Positions 37,230-49,151 are shown, counted from the stretch's first letter. The stretch: 64,000 bases of DNA from JBCBJZ01 sp038522635 (GCA_038522635.1 JBCBJZ010000002.1:6811-70810); one strand, 5' to 3'. Notes: generated by a model from the letters alone, not told the origin. Made by a program: numbers and translations.

Positions 37230-38368
37230 GCGCAACAGATGATCGTGCGGGGCGCGCAACGGACACGCCGTCCGCTAAGGGGGGCAATGTTGAGGGTCCA
37301 ACTGCTAGCGCAGCCACCGCGGAGGGGCCGGGCAAGGCGAGCAATGCCAGCCGTGGAAACGCGGGCGGGCCTATCCTTGAGACCCGTGGCATCGTCAAAC
37401 GGTTCGTGAAAAAGCTCGACCTCGCCGGGCGCATCGCAGCGCGCCTGGGCTCGTCGGATCGTGATGTGGTGGTGCACGCGGTGGACGGCGTCGATCTTGC
37501 GATCCAACCTGGTGAGGTGGTCGGCCTGGTGGGTGAATCAGGGTGCGGGAAATCCACGCTCGGCCGGGTCATCGCCGGCATCCTGCCACCGACGCAAGGC
37601 AGCGTGCATTACGGCGGCCAAGACCGTGCAACGATGAGCGCGCGCGAAGAACGCGATGCGCGCCTTGCGGTGCAGATGATCTTCCAGGATCCGTTCGCCT
37701 CGCTCAATCCGCGCCATCGGGTTGAACGCATCATCGCCGAAGCGCCGCTGTTTCATGGCCTCATCGACAAGGCCGAGGCGCGCGACTTCACCCAAGGCAT
37801 CATGCGGCAGGTGGGCCTCGATCCCGAGTTTATGCGCCGCTATCCGCATCAGTTTTCAGGCGGTCAGCGCAGCCGCATCGGCATCGCACGGGCGCTCGCC
37901 GTCAAGCCCTCGTTCCTGGTGTGCGATGAGGCGATCGCGGCGCTCGATGTCTCGATCCAGGCGCAGGTGCTGAACTTGTTCATGGACCTGCGCGCCGACC
38001 TCGATCTGACGTACCTCTTCATCAGTCACGATCTGGGCGTGGTCCAGCACATCGCCGATCGCGTGGTGATCATGTATCTGGGTCGCGTGGTCGAAGTGGC
38101 GCCGGCCGATGAGCTTTTTGCCAGCGCCAATCACCCTTACGCGCAAGCGCTGCTGGCGGAGGTGCCGCGGCTTGATCAGCGCAAGCGCGTGTTTCAGCCG
38201 ATCAAGGGTGAGATCCCCTCGCCGATCGATCCGCCGTCGGGCTGTCACTTCCACCCGCGCTGCCCGCATGCGGGCCCCCGTTGCGCGCGCGATGTGCCGG
38301 CGCTGAAGGAAATCGCGCCACAACGGCTGGCCGCGTGCCATTTGAACGACGGCGGTGTCACGGTATAG
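37226..38368 (+). CDS. Peptide ABC transporter ATP-binding protein, DppF type
   Basis: Second ATPase, about 380 residues from a GTG that overlaps the dppD-like stop. About 45 residues of Gly/Ala/Ser-rich sequence precede the domain. Walker A GLVGESGCGKSTLGRVIAG, Q-loop MIFQDPFASLNPRHR, signature QFSGGQRSRIGIARAL, Walker B SFLVCDEAIAALDVSIQ, and a C-terminal cysteine region PPSGCHFHPRCPHAGPRC. Forms the heterodimeric motor with the gene before it. Confidence 0.94.
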   Translation: MSATDDRAGRATDTPSAKGGNVEGPTASAATAEGPGKASNASRGNAGGPILETRGIVKRFVKKLDLAGRIAARLGSSDRDVVVHAVDGVDLAIQPGEVVGLVGESGCGKSTLGRVIAGILPPTQGSVHYGGQDRATMSAREERDARLAVQMIFQDPFASLNPRHRVERIIAEAPLFHGLIDKAEARDFTQGIMRQVGLDPEFMRRYPHQFSGGQRSRIGIARALAVKPSFLVCDEAIAALDVSIQAQVLNLFMDLRADLDLTYLFISHDLGVVQHIADRVVIMYLGRVVEVAPADELFASANHPYAQALLAEVPRLDQRKRVFQPIKGEIPSPIDPPSGCHFHPRCPHAGPRCARDVPALKEIAPQRLAACHLNDGGVTV

Positions 38369-38416
38369 ACGCCCGAGCGATGCCGTTGGTGGTCGTCGCT
38401 GCTGGGATAGACGATC

Positions 38417-39751
38417 ATGCAAGATAAATCCGCCGTCCTTTCGCCTCGTGCGTGGGTGCCAGGCGTCTGCGAAGAACGCGTTCAAGCGCTGGCATCGGCA
38501 GCACTGGCGAGAACGCCCGCGCAAAACGCAGATCACATCGAAGCGCTCATCGCGCGCAACCGGACGATCCACGAGCACGACTGCTTCAACCTGAACCCGG
38601 CCACCAACGTCATGAACCCGCGCGCCGAAGCTGCGCTGGCAAGCGGCCTTGGCAGCCGTCCGTCGCTAGGCTACCCCGGCGACAAATACGAGATGGGCCT
38701 GGAGGCCATCGAAGAGATCGAGGTGATCGCCGCCCAATTGGCCGCGCAAGTGTTTCAAGCGACCCATGCGGAAGTGCGCGTGGCCTCCGGCGCGATGGCC
38801 AACCTCTACGCGTTCATGGCGTGCGCTGCGCCCGGCGACACGATCATTGTGCCGCCAGCGTCGATCGCGGGTCACGTCACCCACCATGACGGCGGCTGCG
38901 CTGGGCTCTTTGGGCTGACGATCGTCGAAGCGCCGATCCGTGCGGATGATTACACGATCGACGTTGAGGGGCTGCGCGCGCTGGCGCAGCGCGTCATGCC
39001 GAAGATGATCACGGTTGGTGGCAGCCTCAACCTGGTGGCGCATCCGGTGGCTGAGATCAGCGCGATCGCCCGTGATGTCGGCGCAAAAGTGCTGTTCGAC
39101 GCTGCCCACCAGTGCGGGATGATCGCCGGGCGGGCCTGGCCGAACCCGCTCGACTCAGGCGCTGATCTGATGACGATGAGCACCTACAAAAGTCTGGGCG
39201 GTCCAGCGGCCGGGCTGATCGTGACCCGTGATGGCGCGCTGGCTGAACGGCTCGATGCGATCGCGTTTCCGGGCATGACGGCGAACTTCGATGCGGCCAA
39301 GACGGCGGCGCTCGCGATCACGTTGCTCGATTGGCAGGACCACGGCGAAGCCTACGCGCAGGCGATGGTGGACTTGGCTCAGACGTTGGCGCGCGACCTT
39401 GAGGCGCAAGGGCTGCCGGTCTTCAAAACCGCGCACGGGGCGACGACGTCGCACCAGTTCGCGTTGGAGGCGGCGGCGTATGGCGGTGGACAGGCGGCTG
39501 CGAAACGGCTGCGCCAGGCGGGGTTCCTGGCGTGCGGCATCGGTTTGCCGGTTGCACCGGTCGAAGGTGATACGTCGGGTCTAAGGTTGGGAACGCCTGA
39601 GCTGGTGCGCTGGGGCATGACCGCAAAAGATGCGCCGCGGCTTGCCGCTTTGATCGCGCGCGGGCTGACCACCAATGATCCCGCGAGCTTGGCCGACGAG
39701 GTCGCGGCATGGCGGCGGAGCTTCGACACGTTGCATTTTGTCAACCGCTGA
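38417..39751 (+). CDS. SHMT-like PLP-dependent enzyme (GlyA-related) in the peptide-transport operon
   Basis: 444 residues with the serine hydroxymethyltransferase fold: HEHDCFNLNPATNVMNPRAE, the pocket SLGYPGDKYEMGLEAIEEIE, SGAMANLYAFMACAAPGD, and the PLP lysine in MSTYKSLGGPAAGLIVT. True GlyA has a His before this Lys (THKTLRGP); here it is Tyr, and overall similarity is partial, so a different substrate such as an alpha-methyl or beta-hydroxy amino acid is possible. It lies 48 bases after the transporter genes and is probably co-transcribed, suggesting it acts on the imported compound. Confidence 0.75.
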   Translation: MQDKSAVLSPRAWVPGVCEERVQALASAALARTPAQNADHIEALIARNRTIHEHDCFNLNPATNVMNPRAEAALASGLGSRPSLGYPGDKYEMGLEAIEEIEVIAAQLAAQVFQATHAEVRVASGAMANLYAFMACAAPGDTIIVPPASIAGHVTHHDGGCAGLFGLTIVEAPIRADDYTIDVEGLRALAQRVMPKMITVGGSLNLVAHPVAEISAIARDVGAKVLFDAAHQCGMIAGRAWPNPLDSGADLMTMSTYKSLGGPAAGLIVTRDGALAERLDAIAFPGMTANFDAAKTAALAITLLDWQDHGEAYAQAMVDLAQTLARDLEAQGLPVFKTAHGATTSHQFALEAAAYGGGQAAAKRLRQAGFLACGIGLPVAPVEGDTSGLRLGTPELVRWGMTAKDAPRLAALIARGLTTNDPASLADEVAAWRRSFDTLHFVNR

Positions 39752-39836
39752 GCGGCGCGTCATAGCGTGTCGCGGTAGGGCCGCTTCAATCGCGCGGCGG
39801 CACACCTTTCAAGATAGCCACCACCGCTTAAACGAA

Positions 39837-41798
39837 CTAACGCAGCGTGCGCGAGATGATGGGCGTGTCAAAGCGGCCGCGCATCACGATGAAGTCGTCA
39901 GGTGCCGAAGGTTGGCCGGCACGCGCTTGCGCCGCTGCCCCGGTCTTGGCAGGTCTCGTCTTGGCAGGTCTCGTTTTGGCAGGCCCCGTCTTCGCAGGCT
40001 CAGCGCGGCGCAGCACCATATCGAGACGGCGCGCGATCAGATTAAGCTTGCCCTGGCAGGTCAGCGCGGGATGACCGCGCATGAAGATCTTGCAGGTGGT
40101 GTCAGCGACGCCGCGGTCGAGCAGCAACGCTACCATGAAGCGATCGACCTGCGTCGGTGTGCGCACGTTCGCGGGCCACCCATAGTGCGCGCGCCTGCGA
40201 TTGGGCGGTGCAACATCCGGCGCAGAGGTCGTGGACGGCGCGCGCGTGGCGGCTGCCTTGAGCGCGGGCGAAAACAGCAGCGCGGGATTACCCGGGAGCG
40301 TCGCACCCTCGCGCATGCGCAACGAAAGCTTGCCGGTGGCCCGCCTCAGCACCCGGTGCAACGTGCGCCCCTGGCTGCGCAGCGCAAACGTCACCGTCCC
40401 CCGCCCCTGGATCACGGGCGCGCCGTAAGTCCGCGTCAGCAGCGTTTCCACCGTGACGTTGTTCAGACGCCCAAGCCCCGAGAAGTGCGGCACGCGCGGG
40501 TTCATGTCGATCTTGATCTGCCCGCTCGCTTCACCGCCGTCCATGCGCAGCGAGGCGACATCGGCCAGCACCCGGTTGTTCTTGACGCTGAACGATACGG
40601 CGGTCTTGCCAAACGTCAGCGCGCCCGCCTTCACGACCTTGGCCGAGAGCCGGATGTCGGCATCGAAATGGCGGATCGCGTTGAAGCTGATGTCGACCGA
40701 AGGTGGCCCGGCGGCGAATGCCGGCGGGACAAGCGCATCCGCGCTGGCGCGCATCGCTTTCTGCAGCGCGCGTGCGCCATCCTCGCTGGCTGCGAAACGG
40801 GGCGCGCTCATCGTGGACGCGGGGCTTGTTGGGAGATACGGCGTCAGATCGAGTGTTTGCGTGGCAAGCGTCGCTTCCACGGCCGGGCGCGGGCGCGCGA
40901 ACGCAATACCCAAACCACCGGTCGCGCGGTTTCCATCAAGCGAGAAGACAGCCTTGTCGAAAGCTATGCGGCCATTGGCGAGCGTGAACTGACCCTTTGC
41001 GGTGAAAGCGCCAAGCCCGGGCCCTAGCGGGAAGCGTCCCGTCCACCAACGGGCTAGCGCGCGCAGGTTATCGGCCTTCGCATCGAGCGCGCCATCGAGC
41101 CGGATGCCGGCGTGAGGCCCCTCACCATCAGCGCGCGCAAAGCCGTTGAACGCAACGTTCAACAACGGGCCACCCATCGTCAGCCTTAAAGGCCACTGGC
41201 GTGTCTTGCTTGAGCGCTTGCCTTTCGCGCCGGACGCTTTGACTTTCACGATCTGCGCGTTCAGATCGACCATGCTGTCGAACGTTAGGCGCTCCCGGTT
41301 GAAGGTCAGCGCGCCCTTCATCGCGATCTTCGAAGAGGCCCCATTGCGCGTGATCGTCCCGTCGATGCCGGTCAGCACCACGGGATAGCCGTTTGCCCCG
41401 ATCACCACGATGCGCCCGTTACGAACGTTCATGCGCTCAAAGCCCAGCCGCGCGACAAGTGCGATCAGCGGTGCCATGCCGATGTCATTTGCGGGAAGCG
41501 CGGCCGGATTGACGTGGCCCGGGCGGCCAACCTGGAGGATCGGATCGATCAGCACCAACGCTGCCGGCCCGCCCTGCTTGGTGGTGCGCGCGAATTTGAT
41601 GATCCCGTGGCGCAAGGTGAGCTGCGGTGCACGGCTCAGAAGGATCGGACGGCTGATCGAAAAACGCTCGCCACCCGCCGCAAGCGCCAGCGGCGTCGTG
41701 AAAGCGGGGAGCAGGTCGCGCGGGGTCGTAACCGTTGGCAAACCCACGGTTAGCACCGTCAGAGCAACCAGACAGAAAAGGACCGCTCGGCTTGCCAT
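39837..41798 (-). CDS. AsmA-family membrane-anchored protein
   Basis: About 653 residues. MASRAVLFCLVALTVLTVGL anchors it in the inner membrane; the rest is a long beta-rich periplasmic region with AsmA-type patterns (ITRNGASSKIAMKGALTFN, and late VTFALRSQGRTLHRVLRRAT, a TLPGNPALLFSP segment). AsmA-like proteins bridge the envelope and help lipid transport or outer-membrane assembly. Near residue 610 there is a short tandem PAKTGPAKTRPAKTRPAKTG repeat. The ATG at 41798 is preferred over a GTG at 41831. Convergent with the SHMT-like gene. Confidence 0.8.
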   Translation of the reverse strand: MASRAVLFCLVALTVLTVGLPTVTTPRDLLPAFTTPLALAAGGERFSISRPILLSRAPQLTLRHGIIKFARTTKQGGPAALVLIDPILQVGRPGHVNPAALPANDIGMAPLIALVARLGFERMNVRNGRIVVIGANGYPVVLTGIDGTITRNGASSKIAMKGALTFNRERLTFDSMVDLNAQIVKVKASGAKGKRSSKTRQWPLRLTMGGPLLNVAFNGFARADGEGPHAGIRLDGALDAKADNLRALARWWTGRFPLGPGLGAFTAKGQFTLANGRIAFDKAVFSLDGNRATGGLGIAFARPRPAVEATLATQTLDLTPYLPTSPASTMSAPRFAASEDGARALQKAMRASADALVPPAFAAGPPSVDISFNAIRHFDADIRLSAKVVKAGALTFGKTAVSFSVKNNRVLADVASLRMDGGEASGQIKIDMNPRVPHFSGLGRLNNVTVETLLTRTYGAPVIQGRGTVTFALRSQGRTLHRVLRRATGKLSLRMREGATLPGNPALLFSPALKAAATRAPSTTSAPDVAPPNRRRAHYGWPANVRTPTQVDRFMVALLLDRGVADTTCKIFMRGHPALTCQGKLNLIARRLDMVLRRAEPAKTGPAKTRPAKTRPAKTGAAAQARAGQPSAPDDFIVMRGRFDTPIISRTLR

Positions 41799-42144
41799 CA
41801 ACCTCAATCTCACGTTTGTGTCGGGCAACACGTGCGACGACGCGGGGCAGCGTTAGGCCGTGAGGCTAAGACGCGGCCGGGACGCTCCGCGTGGTCGTTC
41901 TAACCAACGCCGGGAACGCTGACAACATCAACGCGCCTAAGGTGATGGAACGATTCGTCACAAGTTGGGGCGCAGCTTTTGATGCTTCACGCGCGAAGGT
42001 TGTTTCATCGCCGCGGTGAGGCACGGCTGTTAGGCGCCTCAGCGCCATCCGTTTGGCGCGTGGATTGACTGCGATTGTCCGTCAACTTCTATAGTTCTGA
42101 GGGCGAAGGCGTTTCGCCTTTTGAGAACAGCAAGGGACCGCGCC
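41799..42144. other. 346-base divergent intergenic region with acetoacetyl-CoA synthetase promoter
   Basis: Separates the AsmA gene and acetoacetyl-CoA synthetase. It holds a likely sigma-70 promoter (listed separately), a small hairpin AAGGCG-TTT-CGCCTT around 42107-42121, and a GGCGCCTCAGCGCC palindrome near 42034. Nothing else is recognisable in it. Confidence 0.5.
42065..42095 (+). promoter_or_regulatory. Candidate sigma-70 promoter of acetoacetyl-CoA synthetase
   Basis: TTGACT at 42065-42070 and CTATAG/TATAGT at 42089-42095, spacer 18-19 bases, about 50 bases before the ATG at 42145. Good -35, fair -10. Confidence 0.5.
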
Positions 42145-44154
<2,010 letters not shown>

Positions 44155-44186
44155 GGCCGTCTGCGGCAAGTCGGGGTCGGGGCTGG

Positions 44187-44212
44187 ACTAGAGCCATTGC
44201 GAGCGCTCTAGT
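44187..44212. promoter_or_regulatory. Inverted repeat between acetoacetyl-CoA synthetase and soxB
   Basis: ACTAGAGC (44187-44194) and GCTCTAGT (44205-44212), 10-base spacer, 8-bp perfect arms. It sits 33 bases after one gene and 77 before soxB; it could be a terminator hairpin without a T-run or an operator. CTAGAGC-type ends are also seen at the hairpin at 51741. Confidence 0.45.
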
Positions 44213-44288
44213 AGCGAGGAGGGGCGTGAGGATCCGACCTCGGGCCCGCGCACCCAGACGCTTCAAGGCTCGCAGCCAAGAGACAACC

Positions 44289-45545
44289 ATGACCCGGTAC
44301 TCAGCGCTTTCCGTCATCCGGCACGGGCTTGCTGGCAACCGCTTTTGGGATCGCGCCTGGCGTGAGCCGGAACCCAAGGCGCGCTACGATGTCATCATCA
44401 TCGGTGCGGGCCATGGGGTTGCGACGGCTTACTACCTCGCCAAGGAGCACGGCATCACCAATGTCGCCGTGCTTGAAAAAGGGTGGCTCGGCGGTGGCAA
44501 CATGGGGCGCAACACCACCATCATTCGCTCCAACTACCTGCTCGATGGCAACACGCAGTTCTACGAGAAGTCGCTGCAGCTGTGGGAGGGCCTGAGCCAC
44601 GACATCAACTACAACGCGATGGTGTCCCACCGTGGCGTCTTGAACCTGGCCCACTCGCAAGCGCAGCTCAACAGCTACGCGCGCCGCGGCAACGCGATGC
44701 GCGCCTGTGACATCGATGCGGAACTGCTCGATCGCGAGGCGGTCCGCCAGATGGTGCCCTTGCTCGATTACAGCGAACAGGCCCGCTTTCCGATTCATGG
44801 CGGTCTGCTGCAACCACGTGGCGGCACGGTGCGCCATGATGCGGTGGCGTGGGGTTATGCGCGGGCCGCTGACCGGCGTGGCGTCGACATCATCCAGAAC
44901 TGCGAGGTGATCGGCTTCAAGCGCGATGCGCACGGCGCGGTGGTGGGTGTTGAAACCACGCGTGGTGAGATCGCCGCTGGCAAAGTCGGTATGGCGGTCG
45001 CCGGGCATACCTCGCACGTGGCCGCGATGGCTGGGTTACGCCTGCCGATCGAGAGCCATGTGCTGCAGGCGTTCGTGAGCGAGCCTGTGAAGCCGCTGCT
45101 CGACGGCGTGGTGACCTATGGCGCCGGCCACTTCTACATCAGCCAGTCCGATAAGGGCGGTCTCGTCTTCGGCGGCGATCTCGACGGCTACAACTCGTAT
45201 GCGCAGCGCGGGAACTTGCCGGTCGTTGAAGATGTGCTCGAAGAAGCGGTCGCGGTGCTGCCGTGCGCATCGCGCCTGCGCATGGTGCGCCATTGGGGCG
45301 GGGTGATGGATATGAGCATGGACGGCAGCCCGATCATCACGCCGACACCGATCCCAAATCTCTACCTTAACTGCGGTTGGTGCTACGGCGGCTTCAAAGC
45401 GACTCCGGCGTCAGGCTGGACCTTTGCGCACACGATCGCGCGCGGCGAGCCACATGCCCTCAACGCGAAGTTCACGTTGGAGCGTTTCGCCAACGGCACC
45501 ACCATCGATGAGAAAGGAGCGGGCGCCGCGCCCGGTTGGCACTAG
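44289..45545 (+). CDS. soxB: Sarcosine oxidase beta subunit
   Basis: FAD-dependent subunit (418 residues) of heterotetrameric sarcosine oxidase, which demethylates sarcosine to glycine. DVIIIGAGHGVATAYYLAKE is the dinucleotide-binding start, followed by LGGGNMGRNTTIIRSNYLLD. GGTVRHDAVAWGYARAADRRG contains the His expected to carry covalent FMN (His183). The C-terminus LNCGWCYGGFKATPASGWTF is diagnostic for SoxB. Start at 44289 (MTRYSALSVIRHGL) fits the family; the upstream in-frame ATG at 44226 is weaker. First gene of soxBDAG. Confidence 0.95.
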   Translation: MTRYSALSVIRHGLAGNRFWDRAWREPEPKARYDVIIIGAGHGVATAYYLAKEHGITNVAVLEKGWLGGGNMGRNTTIIRSNYLLDGNTQFYEKSLQLWEGLSHDINYNAMVSHRGVLNLAHSQAQLNSYARRGNAMRACDIDAELLDREAVRQMVPLLDYSEQARFPIHGGLLQPRGGTVRHDAVAWGYARAADRRGVDIIQNCEVIGFKRDAHGAVVGVETTRGEIAAGKVGMAVAGHTSHVAAMAGLRLPIESHVLQAFVSEPVKPLLDGVVTYGAGHFYISQSDKGGLVFGGDLDGYNSYAQRGNLPVVEDVLEEAVAVLPCASRLRMVRHWGGVMDMSMDGSPIITPTPIPNLYLNCGWCYGGFKATPASGWTFAHTIARGEPHALNAKFTLERFANGTTIDEKGAGAAPGWH

Positions 45546-45636
45546 CTAGCTCCCTCAAGCGAACCAATGGTGCGCCAGCGGTTAGGCGTCCACCACGACC
45601 AAGTTCAACCCTCACCTTGCAAGCGGTTTCCATCCC

Positions 45637-45954
45637 ATGCGCATCACGTGTCCCTGTTGCGGCTCCCGCGAGATCGCCGAATTTACCTACGGCGGCGATG
45701 CCACGCGCGTTCGCCCGTCGCTGGACGATGGCGACGAAGCGCGCTGGTTCGACTATGTCTTTTTGCGCGACAACCCGCGCGGGGTTCATCGTGAGTTCTG
45801 GCAGCATACGCTGGGGTGCCGCTCGTGGTTGGTGGTGGAGCGCAACACGCTCACCCACGAGATCACCAGCGTTGCGTTGGCGCGCGACAGCCTCGCGCGA
45901 CCAGCGTCCGCACAGCAGCAGGCCGAAGCGGCAGAACGGGAAGGCCAGCGATGA
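45637..45954 (+). CDS. soxD: Sarcosine oxidase delta subunit
   Basis: Small zinc-binding subunit, 105 residues: MRITCPCCGSREIAEFTYGG with three N-terminal cysteines, then FLRDNPRGVHREFWQHTLGC and RSWLVVERNTLTHEI. The N-terminal Cys set and the later His/Cys pair are the zinc ligands. It lies 91 bases after soxB and overlaps soxA by ATGA. Confidence 0.95.
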   Translation: MRITCPCCGSREIAEFTYGGDATRVRPSLDDGDEARWFDYVFLRDNPRGVHREFWQHTLGCRSWLVVERNTLTHEITSVALARDSLARPASAQQQAEAAEREGQR

Positions 45955-48900
45955 GCACGCAACCTTACCGGCTCAAAAAAGGCGGCGTGATCGATCGTTC
46001 GCGCGCGGTGCCGTTCTGGTTTGACGGCGAAGAGTGTGTTGGCCATCCCGGCGACACGCTCGCATCCGCGCTGCTCGCTAACGGTCATCTCCTGGTGGGC
46101 CGCAGCTTTAAGTTTCACCGTCCACGCGGCATCATGACGGCGGGTGCTGCTGAACCCAACGCGCTGCTGACGGTGGGCGAGGGCGCGCGGGCGACACCGA
46201 ATACGCCTGCTACGATGGTGCCACTGACCCCCGGTCTGGTCGCGCGAAGTCAAAACCGCTGGCCTTCGCTCAAATATGACGCGATGGCGGTCAACGGCCT
46301 GGCAAAGCCGTTTCTTGGCGCAGGCTTCTACTACAAGACCTTCATGGGCCCATTCCAGAAGTCCTGGATGGCTTATGAGCCCGTGATCCGCCGGGCGGCG
46401 GGCTTGGGCGAAGCGCCGCGCGCGCGCGATCCGGACCGTTACGATCGCGCGCATTTGCACTGCGATGTCCTTGTGGTCGGAGGTGGCGCAACGGGGCTAT
46501 CTGCGGCGCTGACCGCGGGACGCATGGGCGCTCGTGTGGTGCTCGCGGAGCAGATGCTGGAAACGGGCGGCATGCTCGGCGATGAGCCGTCGGTCGGGCC
46601 AAGCGCCACCTGGTTACGCAGCGTTTCGGCTGAGTTGGATGCGCTTGCCAACGTCACCGTTCTAACCCGCACCACCGTGTTTGGCGCTTATGATGATGGC
46701 GTTTTCGGGCTGCTGCAGCAGCTTGAGGAGACGCCCGACGCGCCCCGCCAGCGTTACATCAAGCTCTTTGCCCGTCGCGCTGTGCTTGCCACAGGTGCGC
46801 TGGAGCGCCCGATCGCGTTTGGCAACAACGACCGTCCCGGCGTGATGTTGGTTTCAGCCGCGCGGCGCTATTTGAACCGCTACGGCGTTCTGCCGGGGCA
46901 GCGCATCGTCGCCTTTTGCAACAACGACCTCAGCTATGAGGCCGCCTTCGATCTCGCCGATGCCGGGGCTCGCGTTACCGTGATCGATCCGCGCGCGCAG
47001 CCATCGGCGCGGCTCGCAACCAAGCTTGCGCAGTCATCGGTGCAGGCGTTAAGCGGGCATGTGATCATCACGGTGCGCGGCCAGTTGGCCGTGCGTGATT
47101 GCGTGGTCGCGCGTTACGATGAGGCGAGCGGCCAGGCCGATCCTGACTGGCAGCGTTTGCGCGCGGATCTGGTGCTTGTGTCGGGTGGCTATGACCCGCA
47201 GGTGCATTTGGCGAGCCAGCGCGGCGTGAAGCCGGTGTGGGATCGCAAGCGCGCCTGCTTCACCCCGGGTAAGGCCCCGCGCGGGCAGCATCACGCGGGC
47301 GCACTTAACGGGCTTGCGAGCACGATCGATTGCGTGCGCCAGGGGTTGGGTGCTGGCGAGGCGGCCGCGCGCGCGGCCGGCTACGATGGTGCGGCCGGCT
47401 CGGTCTCCCTACCTGAGGAATTGACCGCCCCGCGCGATTGGGGCGCGCCAAGCCCGCTGTTTGACGTCAAGCCACCTGAAGGTTGGCCCGGTCACAAGCG
47501 GTTCGTGGATTTCCAGAACGACGTTTCGACCAGCGACTTGGCGATCGCCCATCGCGAAGGCTTCCACGCGGTTGAACACATGAAGCGTTACACCACGTTG
47601 GGCATGGCGACCGACCAAGGCAAGACCGCCAACGTCATCGCGATCGCCGAGATGGCCCAGCTGCGCGGCATCCCGCTCCAACAACAAGGCACGACGACGT
47701 TTCGCCCGCCCTACACCGGCGTCACCATCGGCGCGATCGCGGGCGCCAACCGCGGCGCGCATGCCAGGCCCGAACGGCGCACACCGTTTCACGCCGCACA
47801 CGAAGAAGCGGGCGCCGTTATGCTCGAAGCTGGTCTGTGGAAGCGCCCCTGGTATTACCCGCGCGCCGGTGAAGACCTCGAAGCGGCCTACGTCCGCGAG
47901 GCGAGTGCGGTGCGCGCTGGTGTCGGCCTCGTTGACATCTCAACGCTTGGCAAGATCGACGTGCAAGGGCCGGACGCGGGCTTGTTCCTCGACCGGGTTT
48001 ACGCCAACACGTTCAGCACGCTCAAAGTTGGCAAGGCGCGTTACGGCCTGATGTTGCGCGACGATGGTTTCGTCCTCGATGACGGCACGACCTCGCGGTT
48101 GAGCGAGACGCAGTTCTTCATGACGACCACCACCGGTGAAGCTGCTCCGGTGATGGCGCATTTGGAGTGGTTGCTGGCAAGCGTCTGGCCGACGCTGCGG
48201 GTGTCGGTCACATCGATCACGGACCAATGGGCCGGGCTGGCGCTGGCCGGCCCGCGGGCGCAGGAGCTTTTGGCGTCGATCGTCGAAGGCGGCGATTGCA
48301 GCGGTGCGGGGCTGCCCCTGATGGGGCTGATCCACGCGACGATCGCGGGGCGCCCGGTGCGCATCATGCGGCTTTCGTTTTCAGGGGAGCGCGCCTACGA
48401 GGTCTATGTGCCGAGCGGCTTTGCGAAGGACGTTTGGCGTGCGGTCAAGGACGCGGGGCAGGCGTTCGACCTGACGTTGTATGGGCTGGAAGCGATGGGG
48501 GCGTTGCGCATCGAGAAGGGACATGTTGCGGCGCCCGAGATCGACGGGCGGACCACGCTTGATGACCTTGGGCTTGGTGGCATGGCCTCGCGTAAGAAGG
48601 CCTATGTGGGCCAGGTGATGCAGCAGCGGTCCGGGTTGCGGGATGCTGACCGCGCGCAGTTGGTCGGTCTTCGTCCGGTGGATCGGGCGGGACGGTTGCG
48701 TGCCGGTGCGCTGCTTTATGAGGATGGTGCGCCGCTCGAGGGTCATGGCATTGGCCATGTGACGTCGGTGACGTACAGCCCGCAACTTGGCCACGACATC
48801 GCGCTGGCTTTCGTGAACGCAGGGCGGACGCGCCACGGCGCGGTGCTGATGGCGGCGTTCGCTTTGGCGGGCGAAAAGCTGCGGGTTGAGGTGGTGCCGC

Positions 48901-49151
48901 CTTGTTTTGTCGACCCGGAAGGGTCGCGGATGAAAGACCCGGAAGGGTCGCGGATGAAAGACCCGGAAGGGTCGCGGATGAGAGACCCGGAAGGGTCGCG
49001 GATGAAAGACCCGGAAGGGTCGCGGATGAGAGACCCGGAAGGGTCGCGGATGAGAGACCCGGAAGGGTCGCGGATGAGAGACCCGGAAGGGTTGCGGGCC
49101 GCACAACCAGGCACACGCAATGACCATACCGCGGTGGCGCCTCATGGCTAG
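45951..49151 (+). CDS. soxA: Sarcosine oxidase alpha subunit with an expanded C-terminal repeat
   Basis: Large subunit, 1066 residues. N-terminal 2Fe-2S-ferredoxin-like domain ([20 protein letters not shown]), then an FAD/NAD pyridine-nucleotide oxidoreductase domain ([20 protein letters not shown]), a middle SoxA domain, and a C-terminal aminomethyltransferase (GcvT) domain that binds folate and takes up formaldehyde as methylene-THF ([20 protein letters not shown]). Normal family members stop near a final FxDPEGxR motif. Here that motif is the first of eight tandem copies of an 8-residue unit, adding about 80 residues. Its end overlaps soxG by 32 bases. Start at 45951 is set by the ATGA overlap with soxD. 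Confidence 0.95.
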   Translation: MSTQPYRLKKGGVIDRSRAVPFWFDGEECVGHPGDTLASALLANGHLLVGRSFKFHRPRGIMTAGAAEPNALLTVGEGARATPNTPATMVPLTPGLVARSQNRWPSLKYDAMAVNGLAKPFLGAGFYYKTFMGPFQKSWMAYEPVIRRAAGLGEAPRARDPDRYDRAHLHCDVLVVGGGATGLSAALTAGRMGARVVLAEQMLETGGMLGDEPSVGPSATWLRSVSAELDALANVTVLTRTTVFGAYDDGVFGLLQQLEETPDAPRQRYIKLFARRAVLATGALERPIAFGNNDRPGVMLVSAARRYLNRYGVLPGQRIVAFCNNDLSYEAAFDLADAGARVTVIDPRAQPSARLATKLAQSSVQALSGHVIITVRGQLAVRDCVVARYDEASGQADPDWQRLRADLVLVSGGYDPQVHLASQRGVKPVWDRKRACFTPGKAPRGQHHAGALNGLASTIDCVRQGLGAGEAAARAAGYDGAAGSVSLPEELTAPRDWGAPSPLFDVKPPEGWPGHKRFVDFQNDVSTSDLAIAHREGFHAVEHMKRYTTLGMATDQGKTANVIAIAEMAQLRGIPLQQQGTTTFRPPYTGVTIGAIAGANRGAHARPERRTPFHAAHEEAGAVMLEAGLWKRPWYYPRAGEDLEAAYVREASAVRAGVGLVDISTLGKIDVQGPDAGLFLDRVYANTFSTLKVGKARYGLMLRDDGFVLDDGTTSRLSETQFFMTTTTGEAAPVMAHLEWLLASVWPTLRVSVTSITDQWAGLALAGPRAQELLASIVEGGDCSGAGLPLMGLIHATIAGRPVRIMRLSFSGERAYEVYVPSGFAKDVWRAVKDAGQAFDLTLYGLEAMGALRIEKGHVAAPEIDGRTTLDDLGLGGMASRKKAYVGQVMQQRSGLRDADRAQLVGLRPVDRAGRLRAGALLYEDGAPLEGHGIGHVTSVTYSPQLGHDIALAFVNAGRTRHGAVLMAAFALAGEKLRVEVVPPCFVDPEGSRMKDPEGSRMKDPEGSRMRDPEGSRMKDPEGSRMRDPEGSRMRDPEGSRMRDPEGLRAAQPGTRNDHTAVAPHG
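48912..49103 (+). repeat. Eight-unit 24-bp tandem repeat (minisatellite) at the 3' end of soxA
   Basis: Units start at 48912, 48936, 48960, 48984, 49008, 49032, 49056 and 49080, exactly 24 bases apart. Each begins GACCCGGAAGGGTCGCGGAT and ends GAAA or GAGA; the last unit is degenerate. Read in the soxA frame each unit gives DPEGSRMK or DPEGSRMR. Each also contains GACCC-GGAA-GGGTC, a five-bp stem with a GNRA-type tetraloop. The unit length keeps the reading frame whatever the copy number. Confidence 0.97.

Noticed and set aside
39675..41027. 450-codon plus-strand open frame opposite the AsmA gene
   Set aside because: Arg/His/Gly-rich shadow composition without signal, domain or ribosome site.
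45816..45950. N-terminal extension of soxA by 45 residues
   Set aside because: It would overlap nearly half of soxD; the ATG at 45951 gives the standard ATGA overlap and family N-terminus.
48912..49103. CRISPR-like periodic repeats
   Set aside because: Units are contiguous with no spacers and lie in frame inside soxA, so this is a tandem minisatellite.
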